DNA of 46,966 nt. Origin: an archaeon (GTDB lineage: Archaea; Iainarchaeota; Iainarchaeia; Iainarchaeales; DTGL01). Each line of letters begins with the position of its first letter. Position 1 is the first letter of the stretch. The notes below the pieces were generated by a model. The model was not told the DNA's origin. It saw nothing but the letters and a program-made list of their open reading frames with translations, and did no database searches. Made by a program: the position numbers and the translations under genes. Location of the stretch: the NCBI GenBank assembly GCA_029258755.1, contig JAPDKC010000009.1, positions 1 to 46,966 of the forward strand, read 5' to 3'. Below, piece by piece: positions 24,791 to 33,164 of this stretch.

Positions 24791-24999
24791 CTTTTCTCAA
24801 ACCTTTTTGAATAGATTTCCTTAACCAATTTTCGTTTATTTTTCCAATCCACACTTCCTTTCAATTTAGAAAGCACATCTAAAGAAGAATTTCCGCTTAA
24901 AAGCCTTTCAAGGAGAGTGCTAAAGCTTTCATTAGCTCCTTTAAGACTTACAAGCTTTTCATAAACCTCTCTTTTTATAGTAATAGTTTTAACCGCCAT
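24787..24999 (-). CDS. vapB: Antitoxin, DUF217/VapB type
   Basis: A 70-aa antitoxin (MAVKTITIKREVYEKLVSLKG ... SFSTLLERLL) of the same broad family as 6219-6452. It overlaps the damaged vapC by 4 nt (ATGA). The frame is open to an ATG at 25020, but that would include the operator repeats; the ATG at 24999 lies about 28 bp from the TATA box at 25024-25031, so it is the likely leaderless start. Retained while its toxin is broken, it may only act as a repressor or cross-neutralise another toxin. Confidence 0.8.
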   Translation of the reverse strand: MAVKTITIKREVYEKLVSLKGANESFSTLLERLLSGNSSLDVLSKLKGSVDWKNKRKLVKEIYSKRFEKR

Positions 25000-25002
25000 A
25001 AT

Positions 25003-25026
25003 AAACATACGTTTAAACATACATTT
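25003..25026. repeat. Tandem 12-bp operator repeats of the antitoxin gene
   Basis: AAACATACGTTT (25003-25014) is followed directly by AAACATACATTT (25015-25026), two copies with one difference. Each is nearly palindromic. They fill the space between the TATA box and the ATG, as expected for antitoxin autorepression. The core resembles the DUF134 operator (AACATAYGTT). Confidence 0.65.
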
Positions 25027-25032
25027 AAAAAG

Positions 25033-26121
25033 TTATTTTTCCAAAATCAAGATATCCTCGTGCATGAAGCCAACAAGCTTGCTTCTATTTCTCATGCAAG
25101 GAACGCGCCTTGCTAAAATTCTTTCAACCACATTAAAGCCTTTCTCTTTTGCTAAATCTTCAAATAGTTCGCTTGTTTTAACTATTGTGTGGGAGAAGCA
25201 ACCTCCATTAATTACCACAGCCGCTAAGCCATTTTCTTTAAGACTTTTATACATATTTTCCAAAACCTTTTCCATATCTGCAAAGTAAAGCTGCGCTTTA
25301 ATAGGTAGCTTTGCATATTTATCTTGCTTGAGCTCTCTTTCTTTGCCAAGGTATTTTTTTAGTTTTGTTGTTTCGTAACCAAAAAATAATCCATGCTCTA
25401 GCTTGTAAACGCTTGTATATTCTTCTTTGTTTAAGTAGGGAGGCGAACATATTATACTTGCTGCCTTTTTCTTGAGATAAAATTCGCTAGCATCTGCTTC
25501 AAAAACCTCTGGCTCTTTTTTTGAGAGTTTTACCTTTTCTAAATCTTTTATCATAGCTGCAGCTTTCTTCAAAAAAACCTTTTTCGCTGGAATATAAGGC
25601 TTTTTTACCCTGCGCAAGCTTCTGCCTTGCTTCTTTACCAAAGCAATTTTGTTTGCTGCACAGATAAGCGCTAGCATAAAGAAATCCCTTAGCTTATGAT
25701 CGCTTAGCTGTTCAAGCCTTTCTTTAAGCCCTAAAATCTCGCGCAAGCTTTTTCCCCTGAAATATCTCTTAAATGCTTTTGGGCTTTGCTTTGCTTCAGC
25801 AATCCTTTCTGAAGAAAGTAGAGCTAGCGTTTCTTTAAGCTTGCTTACGTCATAATTCCTTGTTTTGACCTTGCTCAAAAAAACCGCTAGCGGCATAACG
25901 TCTATGCCTACCGAATCAAAGCCCAATTGCTTAGCTACAAGCAAGGTTGTACCAGCACCACAAAAAGGATCATAAATAGGTTCTTCCATGCTATATTCAT
26001 CTATAAGCCATTCCACAAGCTCTTTTGCAAAGCCCTCCTTAAAATAAAACCAATTGTGTATTGCATGCTTAAGATTCGGCTCAAATGTAACCCACCTAGC
26101 CAATAAATTTTTGGCAGGCAT
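25033..26121 (-). CDS. DNA methylase, N4/N6 type (orphan)
   Basis: A 362-aa SAM-dependent methylase. The SAM loop is DPFCGAGTTLLVAKQLGFDSVGID (about residues 51-74) and the catalytic motif is SPPY (near 227), typical of amino-methyltransferases acting on cytosine N4 or adenine N6. The motif order (SAM loop first) resembles both DNA methylases and the tRNA G10 enzyme; absence of a THUMP domain favours DNA. No restriction endonuclease gene adjoins it, so it is an orphan or a housekeeping RNA methylase. It ends just upstream of the antitoxin operator and follows the HAD gene by 1 nt. Confidence 0.75.
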   Translation of the reverse strand: MPAKNLLARWVTFEPNLKHAIHNWFYFKEGFAKELVEWLIDEYSMEEPIYDPFCGAGTTLLVAKQLGFDSVGIDVMPLAVFLSKVKTRNYDVSKLKETLALLSSERIAEAKQSPKAFKRYFRGKSLREILGLKERLEQLSDHKLRDFFMLALICAANKIALVKKQGRSLRRVKKPYIPAKKVFLKKAAAMIKDLEKVKLSKKEPEVFEADASEFYLKKKAASIICSPPYLNKEEYTSVYKLEHGLFFGYETTKLKKYLGKERELKQDKYAKLPIKAQLYFADMEKVLENMYKSLKENGLAAVVINGGCFSHTIVKTSELFEDLAKEKGFNVVERILARRVPCMRNRSKLVGFMHEDILILEK

Positions 26122-26122
26122 G

Positions 26123-26935
26123 CTAAACCCTTCTAAGTCTTCTCTTAAGCTTTCTTGATTTGGCTTTAAACTTTCGTTTGAGCAGGAGCTTCGCTAACCT
26201 TTTTCTACGCTCAACAATAAGCTTGGGCAAAGCTCTGCTTATTTTCAAAAATTCTTCAGGGCTTTTTACAGGCAAGAATTTTATCTTTGAGCCCAAAGCC
26301 ATTTTGCGATCAGCGAACATATCGCCAAGAGCAAAGCCATAATAAGGTCTTTTAATCCTGCTTAGAAACGCTTGCGCTGCCAAAGCTTTTGTCGCCTGCC
26401 AAGGTAAAATCTCCATGCCATGTTGCGTAGGTATTGCTATAAGCTTTGTTTTAATCCTTCCAGAGCGATTTATTTCATCCACTATTTTATGCACTATGTT
26501 TTGTAGCTCAGAAAGCTTAAGACCAGCTTTTTTACTGGAGAAATAAAAGGAAACGATGTTGCTTGTTAAAGCTTTGGCTATTCCAAACCTCTCCGCAAGC
26601 TTGTACAGAATTCGGCTTGTCTTTCCCCACTCTTCAAGTTTAAACTTCCTCACTTTTTCATTAAGATGTGCATGCCAACCAGTCTGTAAGCGCTTTAATT
26701 CAATACAGCCGCGTTCGCAGAATATGCTTATTTTGTCAGCAATGCCATGCCTTTCTAACGCATTTACAAGCTCTTCGGTTCTCGAAGGAGTTCTGCCGGT
26801 TATTATCGCAATCTTAAATCCCTGGTTTAGGAGCTCTTTCAATCTTACTATAGTTCTCTCATCTAACTTCAGATCTTTTGCTAGCACACCATCGTAATCA
26901 AGCAATAAAACCTTTTCATACCTTCTTATGAGCAT
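26123..26935 (-). CDS. HAD-superfamily phosphatase (subfamily IIB)
   Basis: About 270 aa. The catalytic loop LLLDYDGVLA near residues 11-20 has both aspartates; the motif II Thr (IITGRTP) and the C-terminal metal motif LGDMFADRKM also appear, with an HGMEILPWQATKA cap-end segment typical of Cof-like sugar phosphatases. Substrate is probably a sugar or glycerate phosphate. The C-terminal tail is extremely basic (KLLLKRKFKAKSRKLKRRLRRV), unusual for this family. A TTG at 26938 is the first possible start, but the ATG at 26935 fits a TATA box shared with the divergent MazG gene. Confidence 0.83.
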   Translation of the reverse strand: MLIRRYEKVLLLDYDGVLAKDLKLDERTIVRLKELLNQGFKIAIITGRTPSRTEELVNALERHGIADKISIFCERGCIELKRLQTGWHAHLNEKVRKFKLEEWGKTSRILYKLAERFGIAKALTSNIVSFYFSSKKAGLKLSELQNIVHKIVDEINRSGRIKTKLIAIPTQHGMEILPWQATKALAAQAFLSRIKRPYYGFALGDMFADRKMALGSKIKFLPVKSPEEFLKISRALPKLIVERRKRLAKLLLKRKFKAKSRKLKRRLRRV

Positions 26936-26957
26936 CAATAGAATTTAGTTCTGCAGC

Positions 26958-26969
26958 TTTTTAAATATA
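26958..26969. promoter_or_regulatory. Bidirectional TATA box for HAD and MazG genes
   Basis: TTTTTAAATATA (plus) / TATATTTAAAAA (minus) is the only TATA-like element between the two genes. Its centre is about 27 bp from the MazG ATG (26991) and 28 bp from the HAD ATG (26935). Both transcripts would be leaderless. Confidence 0.6.
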
Positions 26970-26990
26970 CCGTTACATTAAATTAAAAGC

Positions 26991-27323
26991 ATGCATATAA
27001 GGGAAGCTCAGCAAAAAGTCTTTTCCTATCTTAAAGAAATAGGTTATGCTAATATTGAAACCAATGCCGAGCATGCTTTTATCCATCTAGTCGAGGAAAT
27101 AGGAGAAACAGCAAGGGCTTTATTGCATAAAAGCACAGAGAGAAGTAAGTTTCACTGCTCCGAACCAGCTGAGCTTGAAGAAGAACTTGCTGACATATTT
27201 TGGCAAACCTTAAAGCTTGCATCCCATCTAAATATAGATCTGGAGCAAGCTTTTATCAAAAAATTCGAGAAGAACAAAAAGAAACCATTGGGTAAAGGTA
27301 AATCGCAAACTTGCAGTTTATAA
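26991..27323 (+). CDS. MazG-like nucleotide pyrophosphohydrolase
   Basis: A 110-aa all-alpha protein. The Mg2+-binding pattern is clear: EEIGE (E35, E36, E39) then EELADIF (E65, D68). MazG proteins cleave (d)NTPs, including oxidised ones, to NMP and pyrophosphate. It is short, like single-domain archaeal and phage forms. It converges with the FAD oxidoreductase gene and overlaps its end by 6 nt. Confidence 0.83.
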   Translation: MHIREAQQKVFSYLKEIGYANIETNAEHAFIHLVEEIGETARALLHKSTERSKFHCSEPAELEEELADIFWQTLKLASHLNIDLEQAFIKKFEKNKKKPLGKGKSQTCSL

Positions 27324-28670
27324 TTTCCTCTTTATCCCCTCTGCAGCGATAATTCCTGTTACAGCAGCATAAACTATGCCTCTGGAAAAGCCGCTTGCAT
27401 CACCCGCAACAAATAAATTCTCTATGTTTGTTTCAAGCCATTTATCTGTTTCATAGCGAGTATCGTAAAATTTAATCTCAGGAGCATATAAAAGTGTTGT
27501 ATCTGAAGCAATTCCAGGAATCACAGCATCAAGCTTTTCCAAAGCTTCAATTATATTTTGCACTATTCTCTGTGGTAGGGCCATTGAGATATCTCCAGGA
27601 GTAACATTAAGTAGAGTTGGTGTTATTGGTGCTTTTTGGATGCGTTCCCAAGTGCTTCTTCTGCCTTTTTTCAAATCCTTGTAGCGCTGCAGTATTGGTT
27701 TGCCGCCGCCTATAGTTGTGGCTAAACGAGCAATGCTTCTACCATATTGAGTTGTGTCTTCAACAGGATCTGTGAGATGGATACGAGTAAGCAAAGCTAG
27801 ATTTGTGTTTGCCGACTTATGTTCTTTTTCCGCATGCCCGTTTACTAAAACAAAATCAGCATAGCGCTCAGCGACAACAAAGCCCCTCGGGTTTGTGCAG
27901 AATGTTCTGACCATATCATCATAGGTTTCCGTATAGAGTTTGAATTTCGCGTCATACATTACCCTCTCAACACTTTCATAAAGTTCTGCAGGAAACTCTA
28001 CGCGAACGCCGACATCTATAGGGCCAAACTTTGTTTTAACTCCTAAATTATGCAGCTGTTCTCTAAGCCAATAAGCTCTACCTCTTCCAGGAGCACAAAT
28101 AAGGTATTTACATTGTAGCTTGCCCTTATTTGTCTCAAGAGAGAAGCCTTTACCCTTTTTCGTTATTTTCTTCACTTCAGTTTCTAGCAGGAAGTTTACT
28201 CCTTTAGCTTTCAAATCTTTGTAGAAGGCGTCTATAATCTTTGGTAAACGATCTGTACCAACATGCTTCTGCTTTCCAGCAACAAATTCTATGCCAGCTC
28301 TGTTTGCTTTCTTCTTAAGTTCTTGTAACTCAGCACCATTTGTGCCGGAGCATTCTGTTGGGGCTCCAAATCGCATTAGAATGGAATCAACCTTTTCAAT
28401 GAGTACTTGAATTTCTGAAGCATTCCTTTTAAGCTCTTCAGGGCTGCCTCCTATTTTGTAGGTAAGGTTAAGTTTTCCATCTGAATATGTACCTGCGCCA
28501 CCAACGCCAAAAATAGCTTCACTAGCATTCTTTTTTGGATTTCTTGCTAAGGGCTCCTTCCCCATATCAACAACGAGAACATTCGCTTTTCCAGCTAGCT
28601 CATTGGCTGCAAACATGCCTGCAGGCCCAGAACCAATAATAACTACCTCGTATTCTTGCATAAAAACCAT
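27318..28670 (-). CDS. FAD-dependent oxidoreductase (COG2509-like)
   Basis: A 450-aa flavoprotein. The N-terminal dinucleotide loop is VVIIGSGPAGMFAANEL (from residue 9), a second FAD segment YSDGKLNL follows, and the C-terminal closure is ENLFVAGDASGFSRGIVYAAVTG. This matches the group of uncharacterised FAD dehydrogenases found in archaea and anaerobic bacteria; its substrate is unknown. The frame begins at ATG 28670, with an ATG at 28661 possible. The first fits a TATA-like element near 28695 shared with the divergent gene at 28720. Confidence 0.88.
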   Translation of the reverse strand: MVFMQEYEVVIIGSGPAGMFAANELAGKANVLVVDMGKEPLARNPKKNASEAIFGVGGAGTYSDGKLNLTYKIGGSPEELKRNASEIQVLIEKVDSILMRFGAPTECSGTNGAELQELKKKANRAGIEFVAGKQKHVGTDRLPKIIDAFYKDLKAKGVNFLLETEVKKITKKGKGFSLETNKGKLQCKYLICAPGRGRAYWLREQLHNLGVKTKFGPIDVGVRVEFPAELYESVERVMYDAKFKLYTETYDDMVRTFCTNPRGFVVAERYADFVLVNGHAEKEHKSANTNLALLTRIHLTDPVEDTTQYGRSIARLATTIGGGKPILQRYKDLKKGRRSTWERIQKAPITPTLLNVTPGDISMALPQRIVQNIIEALEKLDAVIPGIASDTTLLYAPEIKFYDTRYETDKWLETNIENLFVAGDASGFSRGIVYAAVTGIIAAEGIKRKL

Positions 28671-28719
28671 TAAAGTTTTCAGGAAAAAGGTTTTAATTTG
28701 TTAAGTTTTTATTTTCTCT

Positions 28720-29064
28720 ATGGCTGAAGATTCCGCCAAGCGCTTTATTGAACTCGTTATAGCCACAACTATTGGCTCGATTGTCGGTGCTTATATTGCA
28801 AGAGATATTCAATTTAGCTTTGCACTTTTCGTTCGCGCTATTTTTGCAACAGCTTTGTTAGCTCTTTTCTTCTTCGCTGTCTGGCAATTTAGCACGCGAA
28901 TAGGAAAGAGAAAAAGACCTTATAAGAGCGAAGCCATAGTCAGCGAACCTGAAGAACCTGTTCAAGAAAAAACAGAGGGATACGAAGCTTATGAGTACGA
29001 AGGATACGAAGAAAGCGAACCTCAGGAGGAATTACAAGAAGAATACGAAGTTTATAAGCGGTAA
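28720..29064 (+). CDS. Small membrane protein with Tyr/Glu-rich tail
   Basis: A 114-aa protein with two hydrophobic helices (about residues 10-27 and 33-56), a short basic stop-transfer segment (RIGKRKRP), and an acidic cytosolic tail in which Tyr-Glu units repeat (EGYEAYEYEGYEE, later EEYEVY). The family is unknown. Starts 26 bp after a TATA-like element. The tail is unusual and could be a protein-binding or phosphorylation site; see findings. Confidence 0.7.
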   Translation: MAEDSAKRFIELVIATTIGSIVGAYIARDIQFSFALFVRAIFATALLALFFFAVWQFSTRIGKRKRPYKSEAIVSEPEEPVQEKTEGYEAYEYEGYEESEPQEELQEEYEVYKR

Positions 29065-30167
29065 TATTTTTGAATATCTTCTTCGGTAGAATGAATCGTA
29101 TTTTTCTCCGGCGCAGTTCTTATTCTTCTTAATATTTCCTCAAGCTCCTTTTCTTTTGCTGAAGGTTTATCGCTAGGTGCTGTAGTTTCAAAGCTTACTG
29201 GCGGCTTTTTAAACAAACTACTGCTTAATTCAGGTTTTTCACTCATGCGAAACATTATATACCCTAAAACAGAAAACGCAAGCAGATTAAACAGCCATTC
29301 AAAGAACTGAGCTAACACATCCAAAAAGCTTGCTGTTTGAAGGTTACTACTAAGTAAAGGAGAAAACTGGAGAAGAGAAACAAGCACAACTGCAAAAAAG
29401 GTTCCGCCAGCAATGCGAAAAGCAATAGAGGTAAACTCTTTTCTAAGAGAAAATAGTGTTGTAATACATATATAACTCCCAAGGAACATTGCAGAAAGAA
29501 TTAAATAAGTTGCAAGCATATTCCAGTTCGCGTTAGATAAGTGGGAAATATTTCCTATTAATGAATTTGCAAGCACTCCTATATAAAAAGCACCACTTAT
29601 CACAAGCGATGGTGCTACAAGTAGCTCAAGTGTTTGTTCTAGTGAGAAACTTTTGATGCCAAGGCGATCTCCTAAAGTAGTTAATCCGTAACCTATACCA
29701 CTATAAAATGCAATAGCGCCTAAAGCCTTAACGAGCATTTGAACAGCTTGTTTACCTAAGAGCTCGTTGTTTCCTGCCCGTAAAGCAAGTGAGATAACAT
29801 CCCTGAATAGATTGAAAGCAAGTACTGTTGCAAGTAGTAGGGAACCAGCAATAATGCTTACACTCAACGCCAAATCGCTGGTAGAACTCACACTAGCCCT
29901 CTTTATAAACTTTACCACAAAAAAGATTACTCCGAAGAGATAACCTAAAGCAAGGATAAATATGAATGTTGAACTGAGCGTTTTTGATATTAGAACGCTA
30001 GGTTGAGTTATCATACCTGTTCCATAGCCAAAGTATGCAGACATCATTGAGCCCATCGCAAGATAGCTTACAAAACCAAACGAGAAAAAGAATAGTATTG
30101 CACCAAGGATAAATTGTTGCCAGCCTTTAGAAAGATCTGCTATTTTTTCCTTTTCTTCGATGTTCAC
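29052..30167 (-). CDS. Polytopic membrane protein of unknown family
   Basis: 371 aa with about eight to ten hydrophobic helices over residues 15-325, then a charged cytosolic tail (SAKEKELEEILRRIRTAPEKN). No transport motif was recognised. The start is GTG at 30167, with GGGGAT upstream. It overlaps the 3' end of the convergent small membrane protein gene by 13 nt and is divergent from the wyosine synthase gene. Confidence 0.75.
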   Translation of the reverse strand: MNIEEKEKIADLSKGWQQFILGAILFFFSFGFVSYLAMGSMMSAYFGYGTGMITQPSVLISKTLSSTFIFILALGYLFGVIFFVVKFIKRASVSSTSDLALSVSIIAGSLLLATVLAFNLFRDVISLALRAGNNELLGKQAVQMLVKALGAIAFYSGIGYGLTTLGDRLGIKSFSLEQTLELLVAPSLVISGAFYIGVLANSLIGNISHLSNANWNMLATYLILSAMFLGSYICITTLFSLRKEFTSIAFRIAGGTFFAVVLVSLLQFSPLLSSNLQTASFLDVLAQFFEWLFNLLAFSVLGYIMFRMSEKPELSSSLFKKPPVSFETTAPSDKPSAKEKELEEILRRIRTAPEKNTIHSTEEDIQKYYRL

Positions 30168-30249
30168 ACTAATCCCCTATTCTAACTTACAACTTTTCTA
30201 TAATTAGAGTTGTGGCTGTTTTTAAACATTTCTCCTAAGCTAAATTTTT

Positions 30250-31164
30250 ATGATTGAAGAATGGAAACTGGCTCGTTTATATAAATCCCAATACCGCGTA
30301 GTCGGCAATCACTCTGCTGTAAAGATATGTCACTGGACAAAGGAAGCTATTCGTGGGCGTGCTCCCTGCTATAAACAAACATTTTATGGGATAAAAACCT
30401 TGCAATGCTTAGAGATGACACCGGCCTTAACATGCAATCAGCGCTGCCTGCATTGCTGGCGTGATATAACCATATTTTCAGAACCAGAATGGAAAGGTCC
30501 TGTAGATGAGCCAAAGGAGATAATAAAGGGTTGCATTGAGGAAAGGAAAAAATTGCTCATAGGGTTTAAAGGAAACAAAAAGGTTAATTCGGAGGTTCTT
30601 GAAAGAGCCATGCAGCCTGTGCATGCTGCAATTTCGCTTACAGGTGAGCCCTGTTTGTATCCAAGGATAGCGGATTTAATAGAAGAATTTTTTAGTTTTG
30701 GTTTCGAATCGGTGTATCTAGTTACCAATGGAACTGTTCCAGAAGCTTTGGAAAGCTTGAGAAAGTTGCCCACAAACCTTTACATCTCACTTACCGCAAG
30801 CAATCCTGAAATGTACAAAAAGCTTTGTAATCCGCTTATAAAAGATGGTTGGCTTCGCTTGCAAAAATCGCTTGAAATAATGAGCAAGATGAAAACAAAT
30901 ACCGTAATAAGAATCACAATGATAAACGGCTTGAACACAGAAAATCCAAACGAATTTATTCCACATATAGAAAAGGCGAGGGCAAAATACGTTGAATGCA
31001 AGGCATATATGCACGTTGGTTATTCAAAGGATAGGTTAACAGAGCAGCATATGCCTTCAATGGAAAAGATAAGGGAATTTGCGAAAGTAATTGAAGAAAA
31101 CTCCAACTATAAAATAAAAGATGAAAGAACTGACTCAAGAATTGTATTGCTTGAAAGGTACTAA
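30250..31164 (+). CDS. taw1: S-adenosylmethionine-dependent 4-demethylwyosine synthase (TYW1/Taw1)
   Basis: A 304-aa radical SAM enzyme that builds the tricyclic ring of wyosine on G37 of tRNA-Phe from pyruvate. The radical SAM cysteines are C62, C66 and C69 (CNQRCLHCW), and the second cluster's cysteines are C27, C40 and C53, at the same spacing as in known archaeal enzymes. The SLTGEPCLYP and VTNGTVPE segments of the fold are also clear. A TATA box at about 30219-30227 is 27 bp upstream, so the mRNA is leaderless. Confidence 0.95.
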   Translation: MIEEWKLARLYKSQYRVVGNHSAVKICHWTKEAIRGRAPCYKQTFYGIKTLQCLEMTPALTCNQRCLHCWRDITIFSEPEWKGPVDEPKEIIKGCIEERKKLLIGFKGNKKVNSEVLERAMQPVHAAISLTGEPCLYPRIADLIEEFFSFGFESVYLVTNGTVPEALESLRKLPTNLYISLTASNPEMYKKLCNPLIKDGWLRLQKSLEIMSKMKTNTVIRITMINGLNTENPNEFIPHIEKARAKYVECKAYMHVGYSKDRLTEQHMPSMEKIREFAKVIEENSNYKIKDERTDSRIVLLERY

Positions 31165-31174
31165 TGGAGAGCAT

Positions 31175-31429
31175 CTAAAGTTTCCTGTAAACTTTCTTTC
31201 TGTGTTTTATACTCAATAAAATTATTTTCCTCTTGGAAAAATTTATTTGAGCTATTATTCTATATTTTCCTATGCGCAATTTGAATAGCTCATAGTCAGT
31301 AAGTTTTTCAAAAAAGTGTAATGGGTTTTTTGCTGAAGAAAAAAGTTTTTCCCTAATCCGTTCTCTTTCTTTTTTTCCAAATTTTTTAAATTCGCGTGCA
31401 AATGTTTTGGTGAGGCATATCTCGAACAA
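31175..31429 (-). CDS. RelE/ParE-like toxin
   Basis: An 84-aa protein with the RelE fold signature: a basic N-terminal helix pair (AREFKKFGKKERERIREKL), then LTDYELFKLRIGKYRIIAQINFSKRKIILLSIKHRKKVY, where the Arg/Lys/His residues line the RNase site. It would cleave mRNA on the ribosome. The start is TTG at 31429, directly after the antitoxin stop at 31430, with GGGG upstream, so translation is coupled. Confidence 0.83.
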   Translation of the reverse strand: MFEICLTKTFAREFKKFGKKERERIREKLFSSAKNPLHFFEKLTDYELFKLRIGKYRIIAQINFSKRKIILLSIKHRKKVYRKL

Positions 31430-31657
31430 TTAGATGCCCCACTTCTTTTCTGCTTCCTCCAAAGAAAGAACACGACCCTCTTTTATATCCCTAAGTGATT
31501 TCTCGATCTGCCTTATTTCCTCATCACTTAATGGCTCATCTCTAGCAATATTGATAAGCCTTTCAATAACATCCTCATATGACTCGCGCTCAAAAATCTT
31601 CAATTTTTCGAGTTTCTTTTTTGTTTGTGTGCTGATTCTAATGGTAGTGGTAGCCAT
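31430..31657 (-). CDS. Ribbon-helix-helix antitoxin
   Basis: A 75-aa protein: N-terminal RHH strand and helices (ATTTIRISTQTKKKLEKLKIFERESYEDVIERLI) and an acidic C-terminal tail that should cover the RelE-like toxin (DEEIRQIEKSLRDIKEGRVLSLEEAEKKWG). It is followed at once by the toxin gene. Its predicted leader is absent: a TATA box at 31681-31692 lies about 28 bp upstream and operator repeats lie between. Confidence 0.85.
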   Translation of the reverse strand: MATTTIRISTQTKKKLEKLKIFERESYEDVIERLINIARDEPLSDEEIRQIEKSLRDIKEGRVLSLEEAEKKWGI

Positions 31658-31659
31658 AA

Positions 31660-31692
31660 GTATACTTTCGTATACAAAATGTATATAAATAT
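31660..31692. promoter_or_regulatory. RHH operator repeats plus TATA box
   Basis: GTATAC occurs at 31660-31665 and 31670-31675 and GTATAT at 31681-31686, spaced by about one helical turn. The AT-rich stretch around 31681-31692 reads ATTTATATAC on the minus strand and is the probable TATA box. The layout fits cooperative RHH binding over the promoter. Confidence 0.6.
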
Positions 31693-31730
31693 ATAATAAC
31701 TATGTGCATTATACAAAAGCGGCAATCTTT

Positions 31731-33116
31731 TTAGTACGGATACCACCAGTCTCTTTTTTCTCTGCCTGAATAAATGATAAATGCTTTAGCTCTAAGACAC
31801 TGCATTAATTTGCTTTCAGAACATCTTAATCCACTTTTCTTCATTCCTCCCCAGTAATCTCCGCCAGGGAGCGGGAGGTTTACTTCGTTTATCCAAACCA
31901 TTCCTACATCGATCTTATTGCCCAACTGCTTTCCTTTTTCAATATTGTTAGTCCAGATAGTGACGCCAAGTCCATACTCCGATCTATTGGTTAATTCTAT
32001 TGCTTCATCTTCGCTTTTCACAACCTTAATTGGTATTATTGGCCCAAACGTTTCCTCGCACATTATCTTCATATTTTCATCCACATTAATTAAAACTGTG
32101 GGTTCAAAAAAGAAGCCTTTTTTCCCGATTCTTTTACCCCCTACTAAAACTTCTGCCCCCTTGGCAATAGCTTCTTTAACATGGCTTTCAACTTTAGTTA
32201 GCTGCTCCTTGCTTATTAAGGGCCCATAGTCAATACCAGCCCTTAACCTTTTCACTTCTTCAACAACTTCTCTTATAAATTCATCAGCAATTTTTTCGTG
32301 AACATAAACCTTTTCTGTGGAAGTACAAACCTGTCCCGCATTATTTATGGCACCCCAAACAACACCTTTAACTGCTAAACTCAGGTCTGCATCTTCACAG
32401 ACAATTGCTGAATCCTTTCCGCCTAATTCCAGAGCAACAGGTTTTAAACCAATATTTTTTATTATGTCCTTGCCAGCTTCTACACTTCCTGTAAAAAACA
32501 GTTTATCTATATCTGATTTTACTAAAAGTTTTCCCACTTCTGCATCGCCATAAACTGTGTTAAAAACTCCTTTAGGGAAAATTTTGTTAATCAGTTCATC
32601 TATTTTCTGTCCGACCAAAATAGAATTTTCAGATGGCTTAAAAACCATAGTATTTCCAGTTAATAGTGCTGGAACAATCGTCCACATCGGCAAACTCAGG
32701 GGATAATTCCACGGTGTTATGAGCCCAATTACTCCATAAGGAACAAACTTTACGCTGCCTTGTGTTTCTGGGAAAAATTCTTGATCAAAGTGAATGCTTT
32801 TTTCTTTAATCTCTTTGATTTTTTCACAATAATAATCTATGCCTGCTTGAGAGTCTAAGACTTCTGTTTCTGCTTCTATCCTCGGTTTTCCCACCTCTTT
32901 CATGATTAGTTTGGTAAGCTCAGCTTTTTCTTTTTCTAAAAGTTCTGAGAGTTTTTTCAACAATTTGATTCTTTCTTCTAAGGGAGTATTCTTCCAAGAA
33001 ACAAAACTTTCTCTTGCGACAGAAACAGCGTTTCTTATATCTGCACCTGATGAAGCTTGAACTTCACCAATTACCTCTTCGGTAGAGGGGTTTATTGATT
33101 TTATTTTGTTGGACAT
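31731..33116 (-). CDS. Aldehyde dehydrogenase (NAD(P)+)
   Basis: 461 aa from the preferred start. Catalytic residues are C264 (NNAGQVCTSTEKV), E230 (LELGGKDS), N137 (TPWNYPLS) and K160 (VFKPSENS). It oxidises an aldehyde to an acid in the cytosol; the closest relatives by motif are succinate-semialdehyde/lactaldehyde-type enzymes. The frame is open to an ATG at 33140, but that codon lies within the probable TATA element (ATTTAAAAAATG), which is about 28 bp before the ATG at 33116; so 33116 is the leaderless start. Confidence 0.92.
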   Translation of the reverse strand: MSNKIKSINPSTEEVIGEVQASSGADIRNAVSVARESFVSWKNTPLEERIKLLKKLSELLEKEKAELTKLIMKEVGKPRIEAETEVLDSQAGIDYYCEKIKEIKEKSIHFDQEFFPETQGSVKFVPYGVIGLITPWNYPLSLPMWTIVPALLTGNTMVFKPSENSILVGQKIDELINKIFPKGVFNTVYGDAEVGKLLVKSDIDKLFFTGSVEAGKDIIKNIGLKPVALELGGKDSAIVCEDADLSLAVKGVVWGAINNAGQVCTSTEKVYVHEKIADEFIREVVEEVKRLRAGIDYGPLISKEQLTKVESHVKEAIAKGAEVLVGGKRIGKKGFFFEPTVLINVDENMKIMCEETFGPIIPIKVVKSEDEAIELTNRSEYGLGVTIWTNNIEKGKQLGNKIDVGMVWINEVNLPLPGGDYWGGMKKSGLRCSESKLMQCLRAKAFIIYSGREKRDWWYPY

Positions 33117-33164
33117 TGCTTTACATTTAGCATAGAACATTTTTTAAATTCTAGGTCAAAAAAG

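Noticed and set aside
25033-26121. Restriction-modification system
   Set aside because: Only the methylase is present; the neighbours are an HAD phosphatase and an antitoxin, with no endonuclease.
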